A stretch of DNA of 64,000 nt from TMED27 sp041397865 (GCA_041397865.1 JAWKVT010000001.1:248001-312000); one strand, 5' to 3'; positions 53,251 through 61,370 are shown, counted from the stretch's first letter. Numbers and translations: made by a program. Notes: generated by a model from the sequence alone, not told the origin.

Positions 53251-53279
53251 TTGACATATCGTACACTTCTGCGCTATAC
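53251..53279 (+). promoter_or_regulatory. promoter of the 211-aa hypothetical gene
   Basis: TTGACA (53251-53256), 17-nt spacer, CTATAC (53274-53279), about 26 nt before ATG 53305 and immediately after the valS stop. The clearest of the TTGACATAT promoters. Confidence 0.7.
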
Positions 53280-53304
53280 CTCCCTTTGTTTAAAGGAAGG
53301 CGAA

Positions 53305-53940
53305 ATGCTAACTTCATTACAAAAATCATATCTCAGGAAAGAGTTTCAAGCCTATACAGGCCCACCTGAAACTACACCTTTAAAAACGATCGGCATGGTT
53401 GGGGCGTGTTATTTTACGCAATCTGAAAGCGGACTTCATTCCGGCGATGAAGAAATTCTGGAGAAATCTTTAAAATTGCTCCAGTCCATGGGGTATACGG
53501 TTGCTACGGACTTTGATACGGATGTGATTAACATTAACGAAAACCATGGTAGCAAAGATTATTTGGCACCGGACAACAAAACAAGAATAGATCTATCAAT
53601 AATCTGTTACATACAAAGAACATTGGCTCCTAAAAAATATGACTCGCACGTAAGTCAATACAGCCCGCATGAGCTAAAATCACAACAGCCCTGGCTGGAA
53701 AGTGCTTTGCGGCATGCTTCCAAAGCAATCATTACATATGGCGGATACTACTCGTATGGATCAAGAGAAGTAACGGCAGAAGATTTTATGGAAGGCGGTG
53801 TTTATCATTACTTAAAGGAAGAAAAACTGGCTGTCAGGGAGCCGCGTCTGGCAGAATTTTTAAAAAAAGCGTATGACTACGAACCTGCGTTGGAACTCCT
53901 TGTCCATAAGGACATTGCCCTTGAAAACCATATAAAATAA
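53305..53940 (+). CDS. hypothetical protein, 211 aa
   Basis: ATG 53305 follows an AAGGAAGG site and a good promoter, so this is an expressed single-gene unit ended by a strong terminator. The product (MLTSLQKSYLRKEFQAYTG...) is soluble, with IGMVGACYFTQSESGL, LSIICYIQRTL and KAIITYGGYYSYGSREVT as recognisable beta-strand-like segments, suggesting a small alpha/beta fold. No family recognised. Base composition is more AT-rich than valS, consistent with an acquired or fast-evolving gene. Confidence 0.7.
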   Translation: MLTSLQKSYLRKEFQAYTGPPETTPLKTIGMVGACYFTQSESGLHSGDEEILEKSLKLLQSMGYTVATDFDTDVININENHGSKDYLAPDNKTRIDLSIICYIQRTLAPKKYDSHVSQYSPHELKSQQPWLESALRHASKAIITYGGYYSYGSREVTAEDFMEGGVYHYLKEEKLAVREPRLAEFLKKAYDYEPALELLVHKDIALENHIK

Positions 53941-53968
53941 AAAAACGCCCTCGAACCGGGGCGTTTTT
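53941..53968. terminator. bidirectional intrinsic terminator
   Basis: AAAAACGCCC (53941-53950) and GGGCGTTTTT (53959-53968) pair perfectly around TCGAACCG. It separates the converging 211-aa gene (+) and rpmE (-). Confidence 0.9.
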
Positions 53969-53994
53969 GGCATTTTAGAGCGCTGTAAAAACGC

Positions 53995-54273
53995 TTATGC
54001 CTTATCGTCCGCCTTCGCGTCTTCCTTCTTCGCAGGCTTTTTCTCTTCCGTTTCGGCCAGACCGAAATTGCCAAAGCGCTTCTCAAACTTGGAAAGCTGG
54101 CCTTTTTCAACCACTTTCCCGGTTCCGCCCTGCCATGCCGGGTGAGACAAAGGGTCGGTGTCGAGCTTAATCACGTCGCCTTCTTTGCCGTACGTGCTGC
54201 GCGTGGCGTATTCCGTGCCGTCTGTCATCACAACCTTAATTTCGTGATAATCGGGGTGTATATCGGCTTTCAT
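53995..54273 (-). CDS. rpmE: 50S ribosomal protein L31
   Basis: 92 aa from ATG 54273, preceded by AGGAG at good spacing. MKADIHPDYHEIKVVMTDGTEY, STYGKEGDVIKLDTDPLSHPAWQG and KFEKRFGNFG are the L31 signatures. It has none of the zinc-binding cysteines, so it is the zinc-free type usual in alphaproteobacteria. A charged Lys/Glu/Asp-rich tail extends it beyond the roughly 75-residue average. Confidence 0.95.
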   Translation of the reverse strand: MKADIHPDYHEIKVVMTDGTEYATRSTYGKEGDVIKLDTDPLSHPAWQGGTGKVVEKGQLSKFEKRFGNFGLAETEEKKPAKKEDAKADDKA

Positions 54274-54359
54274 ATCGTAATCTCCTGTTGATCGAGGCGA
54301 ATATTTATCGTTTATAGGCCGGGAATGCAAGCATTTTCTTAAGAAAGGCACTGAAAACG

Positions 54360-55379
54360 ATGGCTTGGTGGCACCCGCATATATTTGAGCAGCAAAAACC
54401 GTACCTACGCGCGCGCATGGCGCTGATTAAAGCTGTACGAGGATTTTTCGACGATCAAGACTTCTGGGAAGTTGAAACGCCGATTCTACAGGTTTGCCCG
54501 GTCATGGACACCCACATCCACGCTTTCGGAACCGATCTCCTTGGCCCGGACCTTAAAAAACAGCGCGAGCTATACCTCCACACCAGCCCCGAGTTTGCCA
54601 TGAAAAAGCTTATGGTCGCGGGGATCAATGACCTTTACCAGATTTGCCATGTGTTTAGAAACGGCGAGGACACACGCCTCCACAGCCCAGAATTCACGAT
54701 GATCGAATGGTACCGCGCAAATGCGGGCTATGAGGACATCATGGACGATTGCGAAAACTTGCTGCGCCACTGCGCAAAGGCGCTCGGCGTGAAAACCTGC
54801 AAATTTGACGGTCATAGCGCCGATCCGTTTGCCAAATGGCAGCGCATAAGCGTCTGCGAAGCCTTTGAAGAATATGCAGCCATTGAATTGGCTGCCCATC
54901 TGGAGGACGCTCAAAGCTTCGCTAAAGCCGCAGAAGGGCAGGGGATTCGCGTAACACAGACCGATAACTGGGACGATATCTTCCACGCCGTCATGGCCGA
55001 AAAAATCGAACCGCATCTCGGCATGGGCGTCCCAACTATATTATACGACTACCCCGTTTCCATGGCCTCGCTATCGCGTAAAAAACCCACAGACCCAAGA
55101 TTCGCCGAACGTTTCGAGCTGTACGTGTGCGGCGTAGAGCTTGCCAACGCTTTCGGTGAGCTGACTGACGCGGCAGAACAGCGCACCCGTTTTGTCGAAG
55201 AAATGGCCCTGAAAAACAAACTCTACGGCGAAACCTACCCCATAGACGAAGAATTCCTTCAAGCCCTGGAATACGGCCTCCCCGAATCCGGCGGCATCGC
55301 TCTGGGCTTCGACCGCCTTGCCATGCTCCTCACCGGCGCGGAAAAAATCGAGCAGGTTCTGTGGACAGGAAAACCTTAA
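54360..55379 (+). CDS. epmA: elongation factor P--(R)-beta-lysine ligase EpmA (GenX/PoxA)
   Basis: 339-aa class II lysyl-tRNA synthetase paralogue without anticodon domain; attaches (R)-beta-lysine to EF-P, relieving stalling at proline runs. Class II motifs: ARMALIKAVRGFFDDQDFWEVETPIL (motif 1), QICHVFRNGEDTRLHSPEFTMIEWYRA (motif 2, about 95-121) and SGGIALGFDRLAMLLTGA (motif 3, about 310-327). The EpmB and EF-P genes are not in the window. PopZ, encoded nearby, has long Pro-Glu stretches that might need EF-P, which is speculation. Confidence 0.93.
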   Translation: MAWWHPHIFEQQKPYLRARMALIKAVRGFFDDQDFWEVETPILQVCPVMDTHIHAFGTDLLGPDLKKQRELYLHTSPEFAMKKLMVAGINDLYQICHVFRNGEDTRLHSPEFTMIEWYRANAGYEDIMDDCENLLRHCAKALGVKTCKFDGHSADPFAKWQRISVCEAFEEYAAIELAAHLEDAQSFAKAAEGQGIRVTQTDNWDDIFHAVMAEKIEPHLGMGVPTILYDYPVSMASLSRKKPTDPRFAERFELYVCGVELANAFGELTDAAEQRTRFVEEMALKNKLYGETYPIDEEFLQALEYGLPESGGIALGFDRLAMLLTGAEKIEQVLWTGKP

Positions 55380-55380
55380 T

Positions 55381-55432
55381 CGTCATCGCGAGGAAGCTTG
55401 CTCCCGGCTTGAACGGGGGCGGCAATCTATTC
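55381..55432. repeat. GTCATCGCGAGGA-type intergenic repeat, partial
   Basis: CGTCATCGCGAGGAAGCTTG and GGCGGCAATCTATTCT match the first half of the palindromic repeat at 62110-62188 (CGTCATTGCGAGGAGC...GCGGCAATCCA). The closing arm is missing here. This is a dispersed repeat kind widespread in bacterial genomes. Confidence 0.6.
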
Positions 55433-55452
55433 TTGAGGGGGCATAAGGAGCC

Positions 55453-55920
55453 TTAATCATCATTTGCAGGGCAGGGGTTCCGCGTCACATTCGTGGGATA
55501 GCTCGTAATCACCCGCTGCTTCTGCTCCCCCAAAACCACACGCACCTTCACGCCATCGTCCAGATATTCACTCACGTAATAGCCGTTATCTTGCTGCTCC
55601 CACGGCAAATTGTCGTTCGCGGCAATTTTTTTGGTCACACGGATAATTTTCTCATCATCCCAATCCTCCGGAAATTCGGATTTGCAAGGCGTGCCAACAC
55701 CATGCTTATGCCCGCCGCTTTCTCCGTCTCCGTAAAGAATGTGCTGTGCGCGCTTTTCGGTAAGGACAACGGCCGTATCGTTCGTTGTCTGGGAGCTTTC
55801 TTTGTAGTGTTCGGCTATAAAACCTTGAAGCGGGACGGGAAGCTTCCCCTCATAAAGCCCCAGTAGCAGCAACAACAATACGCTTGTAATAAAATATTTT
55901 AGCGGCTTGTTGCCCATCAA
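55453..55920 (-). CDS. membrane-anchored EndoU-type nuclease domain protein
   Basis: 155 aa. A hydrophobic N-terminal segment (YFITSVLLLLLLGLYEG, about 9-25) predicts export or inner-membrane anchoring. Residues about 58-150 match the bacterial EndoU RNase domain known from contact-dependent toxin tips: AQHILYGDGESGGHKHGVGTP with two catalytic-type histidines (about 60 and 71), EFPEDWDDEKIIRVTKKIAAND, DDGVKVRVVLGE and QRVITSYPTN near the end, with the Lys/Ser-Tyr positions expected of the fold. It is a stand-alone protein, not a polymorphic toxin tail, and no obvious immunity gene is adjacent. It overlaps the end of fba by 4 bp. Confidence 0.78.
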   Translation of the reverse strand: MMGNKPLKYFITSVLLLLLLGLYEGKLPVPLQGFIAEHYKESSQTTNDTAVVLTEKRAQHILYGDGESGGHKHGVGTPCKSEFPEDWDDEKIIRVTKKIAANDNLPWEQQDNGYYVSEYLDDGVKVRVVLGEQKQRVITSYPTNVTRNPCPANDD

Positions 55921-56831
55921 GCGGCTTGTGAATTAACGCCGTTTCCCACAGATGCGGTGTAGATTTTATCAATCGCGCTGGACAGGGCGGTGTTAAACTC
56001 CTCATCGCTTTGCTGGGCGCGCAGATCGTTTGAGAGTGCGCGTGAAAAACTGGCAATCATTCCATCGTTTTGCGCCAAACGGCGGCAGGCTTCTTCAAGG
56101 TCATATCCACCTGACAAAGCCACAACGCGCAGAACTTTCGGATGTTTTACCAGCGCCTTGTAAAAATTTGCTTCTTCCGGGAGGGTCAGCTTGAGCATAA
56201 CTTGCCGGTCATCCGGCAAAGCATCAAGCTGTTTGAGGATTTCTGTCCGCATAAGCGCCTCGCATTCGGTCTTGTCTGCTGCGTTTATATTGACTTCCGG
56301 TTCGATAATCGGCACCAGCCCGTGCGCCAGAATTTGCTGTCCCACCTCAAACTGCTGCGCCACCACAGCCGCAATCCCCGATGGCGAAGCGCTGTTGATA
56401 ACAGAGCGCATCTTGGTACCGAAAACGCCTTTTTGGACCGCCCGCTCCAAAAGCGAATCAAGCTCCGGCATCGGCTTCATCACCTGCACGCCATCCTCTT
56501 CATCCGCCAAACCCTTATCAACCTTCAAAAACGGCACAACGCCCAGCTTTTCCCACAGATATTGCGCCGTCGGCGTACCGTCAATCGCGTCATCCATCGT
56601 TTTTTCAAACAAAATCGCGCCAAGGATCTTCTCCCCATTAAAAGCCGGAGCCGTAATAATCCGAGCGCGCATCTCATGCACCTTTGCAAACATCTCATCC
56701 TCGCCCGAATAAGCGCTCTCGTCCACACCATATTGCTTAAGCGCCTTGGGCGTCGAGCCGCCGCTCTGGTCCAACGCGGCAATAAAACCTTTGGCATTTG
56801 ATATTTTAGCAAGCTGTTCGGCGTTCGGCAT
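55917..56831 (-). CDS. fba: class I fructose-bisphosphate aldolase
   Basis: 304-aa Schiff-base aldolase. GFIAALDQSGGSTPKALKQYGV (about 15-36), MRARIITAPAFNGEKILGAILFE, PFLKVDKGL (about 99-107, with Lys) and GLVPIIEPEVNI (about 170-181) are the class I hallmarks; VMLKLTLPEE carries the Schiff-base Lys region. A very good GAGGAGT site precedes ATG 56831. It lies downstream of gap and tkt on the same strand but behind its own terminator-separated cassette; pgk, commonly between gap and fba, is absent here. Confidence 0.94.
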   Translation of the reverse strand: MPNAEQLAKISNAKGFIAALDQSGGSTPKALKQYGVDESAYSGEDEMFAKVHEMRARIITAPAFNGEKILGAILFEKTMDDAIDGTPTAQYLWEKLGVVPFLKVDKGLADEEDGVQVMKPMPELDSLLERAVQKGVFGTKMRSVINSASPSGIAAVVAQQFEVGQQILAHGLVPIIEPEVNINAADKTECEALMRTEILKQLDALPDDRQVMLKLTLPEEANFYKALVKHPKVLRVVALSGGYDLEEACRRLAQNDGMIASFSRALSNDLRAQQSDEEFNTALSSAIDKIYTASVGNGVNSQAA

Positions 56832-56853
56832 AAGTCACTCCTCAAAATTCAGA

Positions 56854-56890
56854 CAAAAAAATTGGCTATACCGCTTGTGTATAGCCAATT
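56854..56890 (-). terminator. intrinsic terminator of the SemiSWEET/winged-helix cassette
   Basis: AATTGGCTATAC (56860-56871) and GTATAGCCAATT (56879-56890) are perfectly complementary with a 7-nt loop; on the minus strand a T-run follows. It ends the small cassette upstream of fba. Confidence 0.9.
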
Positions 56891-56911
56891 CTTGAGTTTT
56901 TAACAAGGGGA

Positions 56912-57097
56912 TTAACGCCCCAGAATTCTTTCCAGCGCGGGTGTAGTGCGGTTACCCTTAAAGCCGACAGCGGCGAGATCAAAGCCGGAAGATATATGAA
57001 CAGTATTTTTTGCCGCCAGATAATGCTCAGCACCGCCGTCGCCTAAATTGGCGCGATCATACAAAAGGTCAAATCCTGCTCTTTCATTAAGTGGCAT
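56912..57097 (-). CDS. small hypothetical protein, 61 aa
   Basis: ATG 57097 has GGAG about 9 nt upstream, and the frame overlaps the end of the winged-helix gene by 11 bp, implying translational coupling. The product (MPLNERAGFDLLYDRANLGD...PALERILGR) is soluble with no recognised motif. A strong terminator follows 22 bp after its stop. Function unknown; context suggests a partner of the regulator. Confidence 0.6.
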   Translation of the reverse strand: MPLNERAGFDLLYDRANLGDGGAEHYLAAKNTVHISSGFDLAAVGFKGNRTTPALERILGR

Positions 57098-57644
57098 CAG
57101 TCAGTACTCCATCTTCACGCAGCTTGTTATAAGCCCTGTTATCTGTGGAAGCCGAGCCGTTATAAAGGCCATCAATGACTTCCTGCTTCGTTGCCTCCGG
57201 CTTCTCGTACATCACGGCGGCAATTTTGGCATCTCTTAACGTGGGCTTCTCCTGCTTCAAAAGCTTCGGAAACCCTTCCAGCAAGATCTTGAGATACTCA
57301 TGCTTCCCGTCAAAATAACCCAAAGCCGCATCAAGCCCCTGCTTGGAATAACCGGTCACTTCAATCTGTTTTGCCCGGCCATCTTCTTTACTGTCCTGAA
57401 CCCGGATACAGCCATAATCAAAAAGCCAGTCCGTCTCACGCTTTACGGTGGATTTGTCGAGATGCAATCTCTCCATAATGCCAGCCTGCGTCGTCCCCGG
57501 GTATTGATCTATATCAGTCAAAATCAAGGCCCGGCGCAAAGAGGAGGAGGGATCGTTCCCGAGCGCCTCTACCAGATGGTCAATAACGATGCAGGCCTTT
57601 TGGCCTTTCGTCGTCATAGCCCGCTTTGCGAGGTTTGTAACCAT
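57087..57644 (-). CDS. winged-helix (MarR-like) transcriptional regulator
   Basis: From ATG 57644 (MVTNLAKRAMTTKGQKACIV) about 185 aa; ATG 57617 or 57662 are alternatives, none with a strong ribosome site. The winged helix is seen in LILTDIDQYPGTTQAGIMERLHLDKSTVKRETDWLFDYGCIRVQDS (about 45-90), whose recognition helix and wing resemble MarR proteins. A helical C-terminal part (TLRDAKIAAVMYEKPEATKQ) follows. It lies between a SemiSWEET gene and a coupled small gene, suggesting it controls this cassette. Confidence 0.72.
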   Translation of the reverse strand: MVTNLAKRAMTTKGQKACIVIDHLVEALGNDPSSSLRRALILTDIDQYPGTTQAGIMERLHLDKSTVKRETDWLFDYGCIRVQDSKEDGRAKQIEVTGYSKQGLDAALGYFDGKHEYLKILLEGFPKLLKQEKPTLRDAKIAAVMYEKPEATKQEVIDGLYNGSASTDNRAYNKLREDGVLTDAT

Positions 57645-57761
57645 AAGTCTTATATACACCATTAGAGGATACGAATACAAGAATATTTTACATTTTGTTA
57701 ATGATTAATGCACAAGGAAGACTAATTTATAGCATTGAAGACTCGGTAAAGGCGAAAGATT

Positions 57762-58025
57762 TCAAATTTTCATCCTCGCTGAGCGGTTTTTTAAAACCAG
57801 AACAATGCCAGACAAAAGAACCGCTACAGAATTCCAAAACACAATCGCCCATGTTGGCGTTAAAACACCATAAAGAACCCATACCAGTGAGCTAATAACT
57901 GTCATCCAGTACTTTTGCGCAGAAATACCGGAAACATCGCCAGTGCGAATTATTTGAAAAATCTGGGGGATTCTGCTGCCGACACCAAACAAAGATCCAA
58001 CAAAGGCAATAAACTCAATATGCAT
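57762..58025 (-). CDS. SemiSWEET-family sugar transporter
   Basis: 87 aa from ATG 58025 (MHIEFIAFVGSLFGVGSRIP). Three membrane helices with the PQ-loop motif SRIPQIFQIIRTGDVSGIS (about 17-35) and the conserved WVLYG and N-x-V elements (SLVWVLYGVLTP, VFWNSVAVLLSGIVLVLK). Bacterial SemiSWEETs dimerise to make a small sugar channel. The ATG lies only about 10 nt past the -10 element, so the mRNA may be nearly leaderless. It heads a three-gene cassette with a winged-helix regulator, between gap and fba. Confidence 0.86.
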   Translation of the reverse strand: MHIEFIAFVGSLFGVGSRIPQIFQIIRTGDVSGISAQKYWMTVISSLVWVLYGVLTPTWAIVFWNSVAVLLSGIVLVLKNRSARMKI

Positions 58026-58034
58026 GGTTGAGAT

Positions 58035-58062
58035 TGTATACAAAAAATATACATTATGTCAA
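58035..58062 (-). promoter_or_regulatory. promoter with overlapping inverted repeat, SemiSWEET cassette
   Basis: On the minus strand TTGACA (58062-58057), 16-nt spacer, TATACA (58040-58035). The repeat TGTATA-N7-TATACA (58035-58053) overlaps the -10 and spacer, a plausible operator for the cassette's winged-helix regulator. Confidence 0.65.
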
Positions 58063-58283
58063 AAGATGAGCTTGCAGATGTGTCCAAATTATAGCCATAA
58101 CGCCATAGCGGGCTTTTCTTAAAGGCAAGGAAAGGGGGGGGGCGGCAAAAAAAGCCGGCCCGGAAGATCAAGCTTCACAGACCGACTTTACCACGGAGAA
58201 CGGTTTAGAGTCGTAATTATGATCCCCGTAAAAAAACGAGTCAATAACTTTAGCAAAAAGCGGTTAAACGCGGTGCGCGGCCC

Positions 58284-59285
58284 TTAATACCCGGTGCTAT
58301 GCATTTTCAGGGCCGTATCAATCATCCGGCAGGAAAAGCCCCATTCATTGTCATACCACGCCGCCACGCGCACAAGATTGCCTTCAACAACCTTGGTCGC
58401 GTTCAGGTCGAACATCGCCGAATGCGGGTCGTGATTAAAATCGGATGAAACGCAAGGATCGTCAAACACGCCCAGAACGCCTTTAAGCTGCCCTTCGGCA
58501 TAGCCGCGAACCGCCTCATTCACCTCTTCCGCCGTTACATCCCGGCTTGCGGTGAAGGTCAGGTCCACAAGCGATACATTCGGTGTCGGCACGCGGATCG
58601 AAACCCCGTCCAGCTTGCCGTTTAGCTCCGGCAGCACAAGCCCCACAGCCTTGGCCGCCCCGGTCGAGGTCGGAATGGCGTTCATTGCCGCTGCGCGTGC
58701 GCGGTAGGGGTCTTTATGCGAGGCATCCACAGTGTTCTGATCTCCCGTGTAGGCGTGAATGGTCGTCATAAACCCTTTTTCAATACCGATCGCCTCATTC
58801 AGCGCATAAGCCATCGGCGCAAGGCAGTTTGTCGTGCACGACGCATTCGAAACGATCTTGTGTTCTTTTTCGATCTTGTCGTGGTTCACGCCGTAAACCA
58901 CCGTAATATCCTCTCCATCACCCGGTGCGGAAATCAAAACCTTCTTCGCCCCGGAATTCAGGTGCAGAGTCGCGCCCTCACGGTCTTTGAACTTGCCCGT
59001 ACATTCCATAAGAATGTCAACACCTTCGGAGCCCCAGTCGATATCCTTGGGATCGCGGCTGCGGAAACGGTGAATGCGTTTACCGTCAACAAAAATGGAA
59101 TCTTCATCGCGTTTTTCAACCTCAAACGGCGCGCGCCCATGTACGGAATCATATTTCAAAAGCGGAAAGAAATTTCCGCCCGGATCGTTCACGGCGACAA
59201 GCTCGACATCGTCATGCCCTGTTTCAATAATCGCTCTGGCAACAAGACGGCCAATCCGCCCAAATCCGTTAATAGCAACGCGCAT
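58284..59285 (-). CDS. gap: glyceraldehyde-3-phosphate dehydrogenase, type I
   Basis: About 333 aa from MRVAINGFGRIGRLVARAI (ATG 59285; ATG 59291 adds two residues). NAD site GFGRIGR; catalytic Cys in SNASCTTNCLAPMAYAL (about 150-165); ATSTGAAKAVGLVLPEL-type substrate loop (IPTSTGAAKAVGLVLPEL); C-terminal WYDNEWGFSCRMIDTA. It follows tkt by about 105 bp on the same strand, with a palindrome between, and precedes fba at a distance, a glycolysis/Calvin-type cluster lacking pgk. Confidence 0.96.
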   Translation of the reverse strand: MRVAINGFGRIGRLVARAIIETGHDDVELVAVNDPGGNFFPLLKYDSVHGRAPFEVEKRDEDSIFVDGKRIHRFRSRDPKDIDWGSEGVDILMECTGKFKDREGATLHLNSGAKKVLISAPGDGEDITVVYGVNHDKIEKEHKIVSNASCTTNCLAPMAYALNEAIGIEKGFMTTIHAYTGDQNTVDASHKDPYRARAAAMNAIPTSTGAAKAVGLVLPELNGKLDGVSIRVPTPNVSLVDLTFTASRDVTAEEVNEAVRGYAEGQLKGVLGVFDDPCVSSDFNHDPHSAMFDLNATKVVEGNLVRVAAWYDNEWGFSCRMIDTALKMHSTGY

Positions 59286-59317
59286 AGTCATTTATATTTC
59301 TTTCCTTTTCCTGTTTC

Positions 59318-59386
59318 TGTAACGAAGTGACGAAGGTTCGAAGAAAAATAAAGATAAAAACCTCGCTCCTTCGAATCTTCGTTACA
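59318..59386. repeat. imperfect palindrome between tkt and gap
   Basis: TGTAACGAAG (59318-59327) pairs with CTTCGTTACA (59377-59386), and inner GTTCGAAG/CTTCGAAT continue the stem around an A-rich loop. It is the third long palindrome with GAAG-type units in the window and lies between co-oriented genes. Confidence 0.6.
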
Positions 59387-59390
59387 ATTT

Positions 59391-61370
59391 TTAACTTAAC
59401 TTTTTATTCGCAGCTTCAACAATCGCCTCGGTCGTAATGCCGAAATGCTCAAACAATTCCGGGGCAGGGGCCGAAGCGCCAAAACTATCCATCCCGATAA
59501 ACGCCGAATGCCCGCCGACAATACGGTCCCAGCCCTGACGAATGCCTGCCTCAACCGCAATCTTTACACTCTTGTTGCAAACAAGGCTCTGGAAATATTC
59601 GCCCGGCTGCTCAAAGAACAAATCCATACACGGCACAGACACAACTCGTACATTCGCATCAATCTGTGCCGCCGCTTCCATCGCCAAATGAACCTCTGAA
59701 CCTGAAGCAAAAATCGTTACATCCGGCTCGCCATCACACTCTTGCAGGATATAGGCACCTTTGGCTGTAAGATTATCTTTCCGCCCGTCACAAAGCGTCG
59801 GCAACCCCTGACGGGTTAACGCCAAAACAGACGGCGCATCTTTCCTGTTTATAGCCAGTTCCCAGCATTCCGCCGTCTCAATTCCGTCACAGGGGCGAAA
59901 CACATAGCAATTCGGAATCGCCCGCAGCGCCGCCAGATGCTCAACCGGCTGGTGCGTCGGCCCATCCTCGCCAAGCCCAATAGAATCATGGGTCATCACA
60001 TGAATAACCCGCTGCTTCATCAACGCCGCCAAACGAATGGCCGGACGCGAATAATCCGCAAACTGTAAAAACGTCCCAGCATAGGGAATAATCCCGCCAT
60101 GCAGCGCCATCCCGTTCATCGCTGCGGCCATGCCATGCTCCCGCACGCCGTAATTAATGTAATTCCCGCTATAATCTTCTTTATTAATAACGGTAGAGGC
60201 TGCCACCTTCGTATTGTTCGACCCCGTCAAATCCGCAGACCCTCCAACCATCGCGGGAAGCGCCGCGACCAATTTCTCCAGACACATCCCCGAAGTCTGC
60301 CGCGTTGCTTTCTTCGGCTTCTCACTTGCAAAATCACTTTTCAGTACCTCAATAACCGCCGAAAGCTTACTCGTGTCAATGTTTAAAACATCTCCACCTT
60401 TAACCTCATGCCCGCGCGTGGTGTTAATAGAACGCCAATGGCCAAGAATATCCTCCGGCACTTCAAACGGCGCATGTGGCCAATTCAGGTTTTTCCGCGC
60501 CCCCGCAATCTCTTCTTCCCCCAAGGGCGCGCCATGCGAAGCCGAACTGCCTTCTTTTGTCGGTGCGCCATAACCGATCTTGGTTTTGCAGGAAATCAGA
60601 GTTGGCCTGAGCGACTCCCGCGCTTCTGCAATCGCCGATTCAATCTCCTCAAAATCATGCCCGTCAACGGTCATGGTTTCCCAGCCGTAAGCATCAAAAC
60701 GCATCGCCGTGTCATCAACAAAGGTCAAATCCGTAGAACCGTCAATACAGATCGAATTATCATCATAAAGCACAATCATCTTGCGAAGGTTCAAATGCCC
60801 GGCCAACGAACACGCCTCGTGGCTGATGCCTTCCATCAAATCACCATCCCCGCACATTACATAGGTATAGTGATTAACAGCCTCATCGCCCAAACGTGCG
60901 TTCAAAATCCGCTCCGCCAAAGCAAAGCCAACCGCGTTCGCAATCCCTTGCCCCAGCGGCCCGGTCGTCGTTTCAATCCCCGCGTCAGGCTCAACTTCCG
61001 GATGCCCGGCGGTAATCGCCCCCATCTGACGAAAATTCTTAATCTGCTCGATCGTCATCTTCTCATAACCGGTCAGGTAATTCAGCGCATAAAGCAGCAT
61101 AGACCCATGCCCGCCCGACAAAATAACCCGGTCGCGGTCTGCCCATTCCGGATTTTTCGGATCGAATTTCAAAAACTTGGAATATAACACCGTCGCCACA
61201 TCCGCCATCCCCATCGGCATGCCCGGATGCCCGGAGTTGGCTTTTTGCACCGCATCCATCGAAAGCGCGCGAATCGCATTGGCCATAGATTTAAGTTGAG
61301 CGGAAGTGAAATCCTGTGTTTGTGCCTCAGGCGCGGCAGCAGTTTGCGAGTTCATATGCAAAGAGTCCAT
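59391..61370 (-). CDS. tkt: transketolase
   Basis: Thiamine-diphosphate enzyme of the pentose phosphate pathway. About 659 aa from ATG 61370; ATG 61355 (MNSQTAAAPEAQTQ) is equally possible and no ribosome site decides. DAVQKANSGHPGMPMGMADV, GHGSMLLYALNYLTGY, TTTGPLGQGIANAVGFALAE and the ThDP motif MCGDGDLMEGISHEACSLAGHLNL are diagnostic; THDSIGLGEDGPTHQPVEHLAALRAIPN marks the pyrimidine domain. Upstream of gap on the same strand, divergent from the zapA cluster. Confidence 0.96.
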   Translation of the reverse strand: MDSLHMNSQTAAAPEAQTQDFTSAQLKSMANAIRALSMDAVQKANSGHPGMPMGMADVATVLYSKFLKFDPKNPEWADRDRVILSGGHGSMLLYALNYLTGYEKMTIEQIKNFRQMGAITAGHPEVEPDAGIETTTGPLGQGIANAVGFALAERILNARLGDEAVNHYTYVMCGDGDLMEGISHEACSLAGHLNLRKMIVLYDDNSICIDGSTDLTFVDDTAMRFDAYGWETMTVDGHDFEEIESAIAEARESLRPTLISCKTKIGYGAPTKEGSSASHGAPLGEEEIAGARKNLNWPHAPFEVPEDILGHWRSINTTRGHEVKGGDVLNIDTSKLSAVIEVLKSDFASEKPKKATRQTSGMCLEKLVAALPAMVGGSADLTGSNNTKVAASTVINKEDYSGNYINYGVREHGMAAAMNGMALHGGIIPYAGTFLQFADYSRPAIRLAALMKQRVIHVMTHDSIGLGEDGPTHQPVEHLAALRAIPNCYVFRPCDGIETAECWELAINRKDAPSVLALTRQGLPTLCDGRKDNLTAKGAYILQECDGEPDVTIFASGSEVHLAMEAAAQIDANVRVVSVPCMDLFFEQPGEYFQSLVCNKSVKIAVEAGIRQGWDRIVGGHSAFIGMDSFGASAPAPELFEHFGITTEAIVEAANKKLS

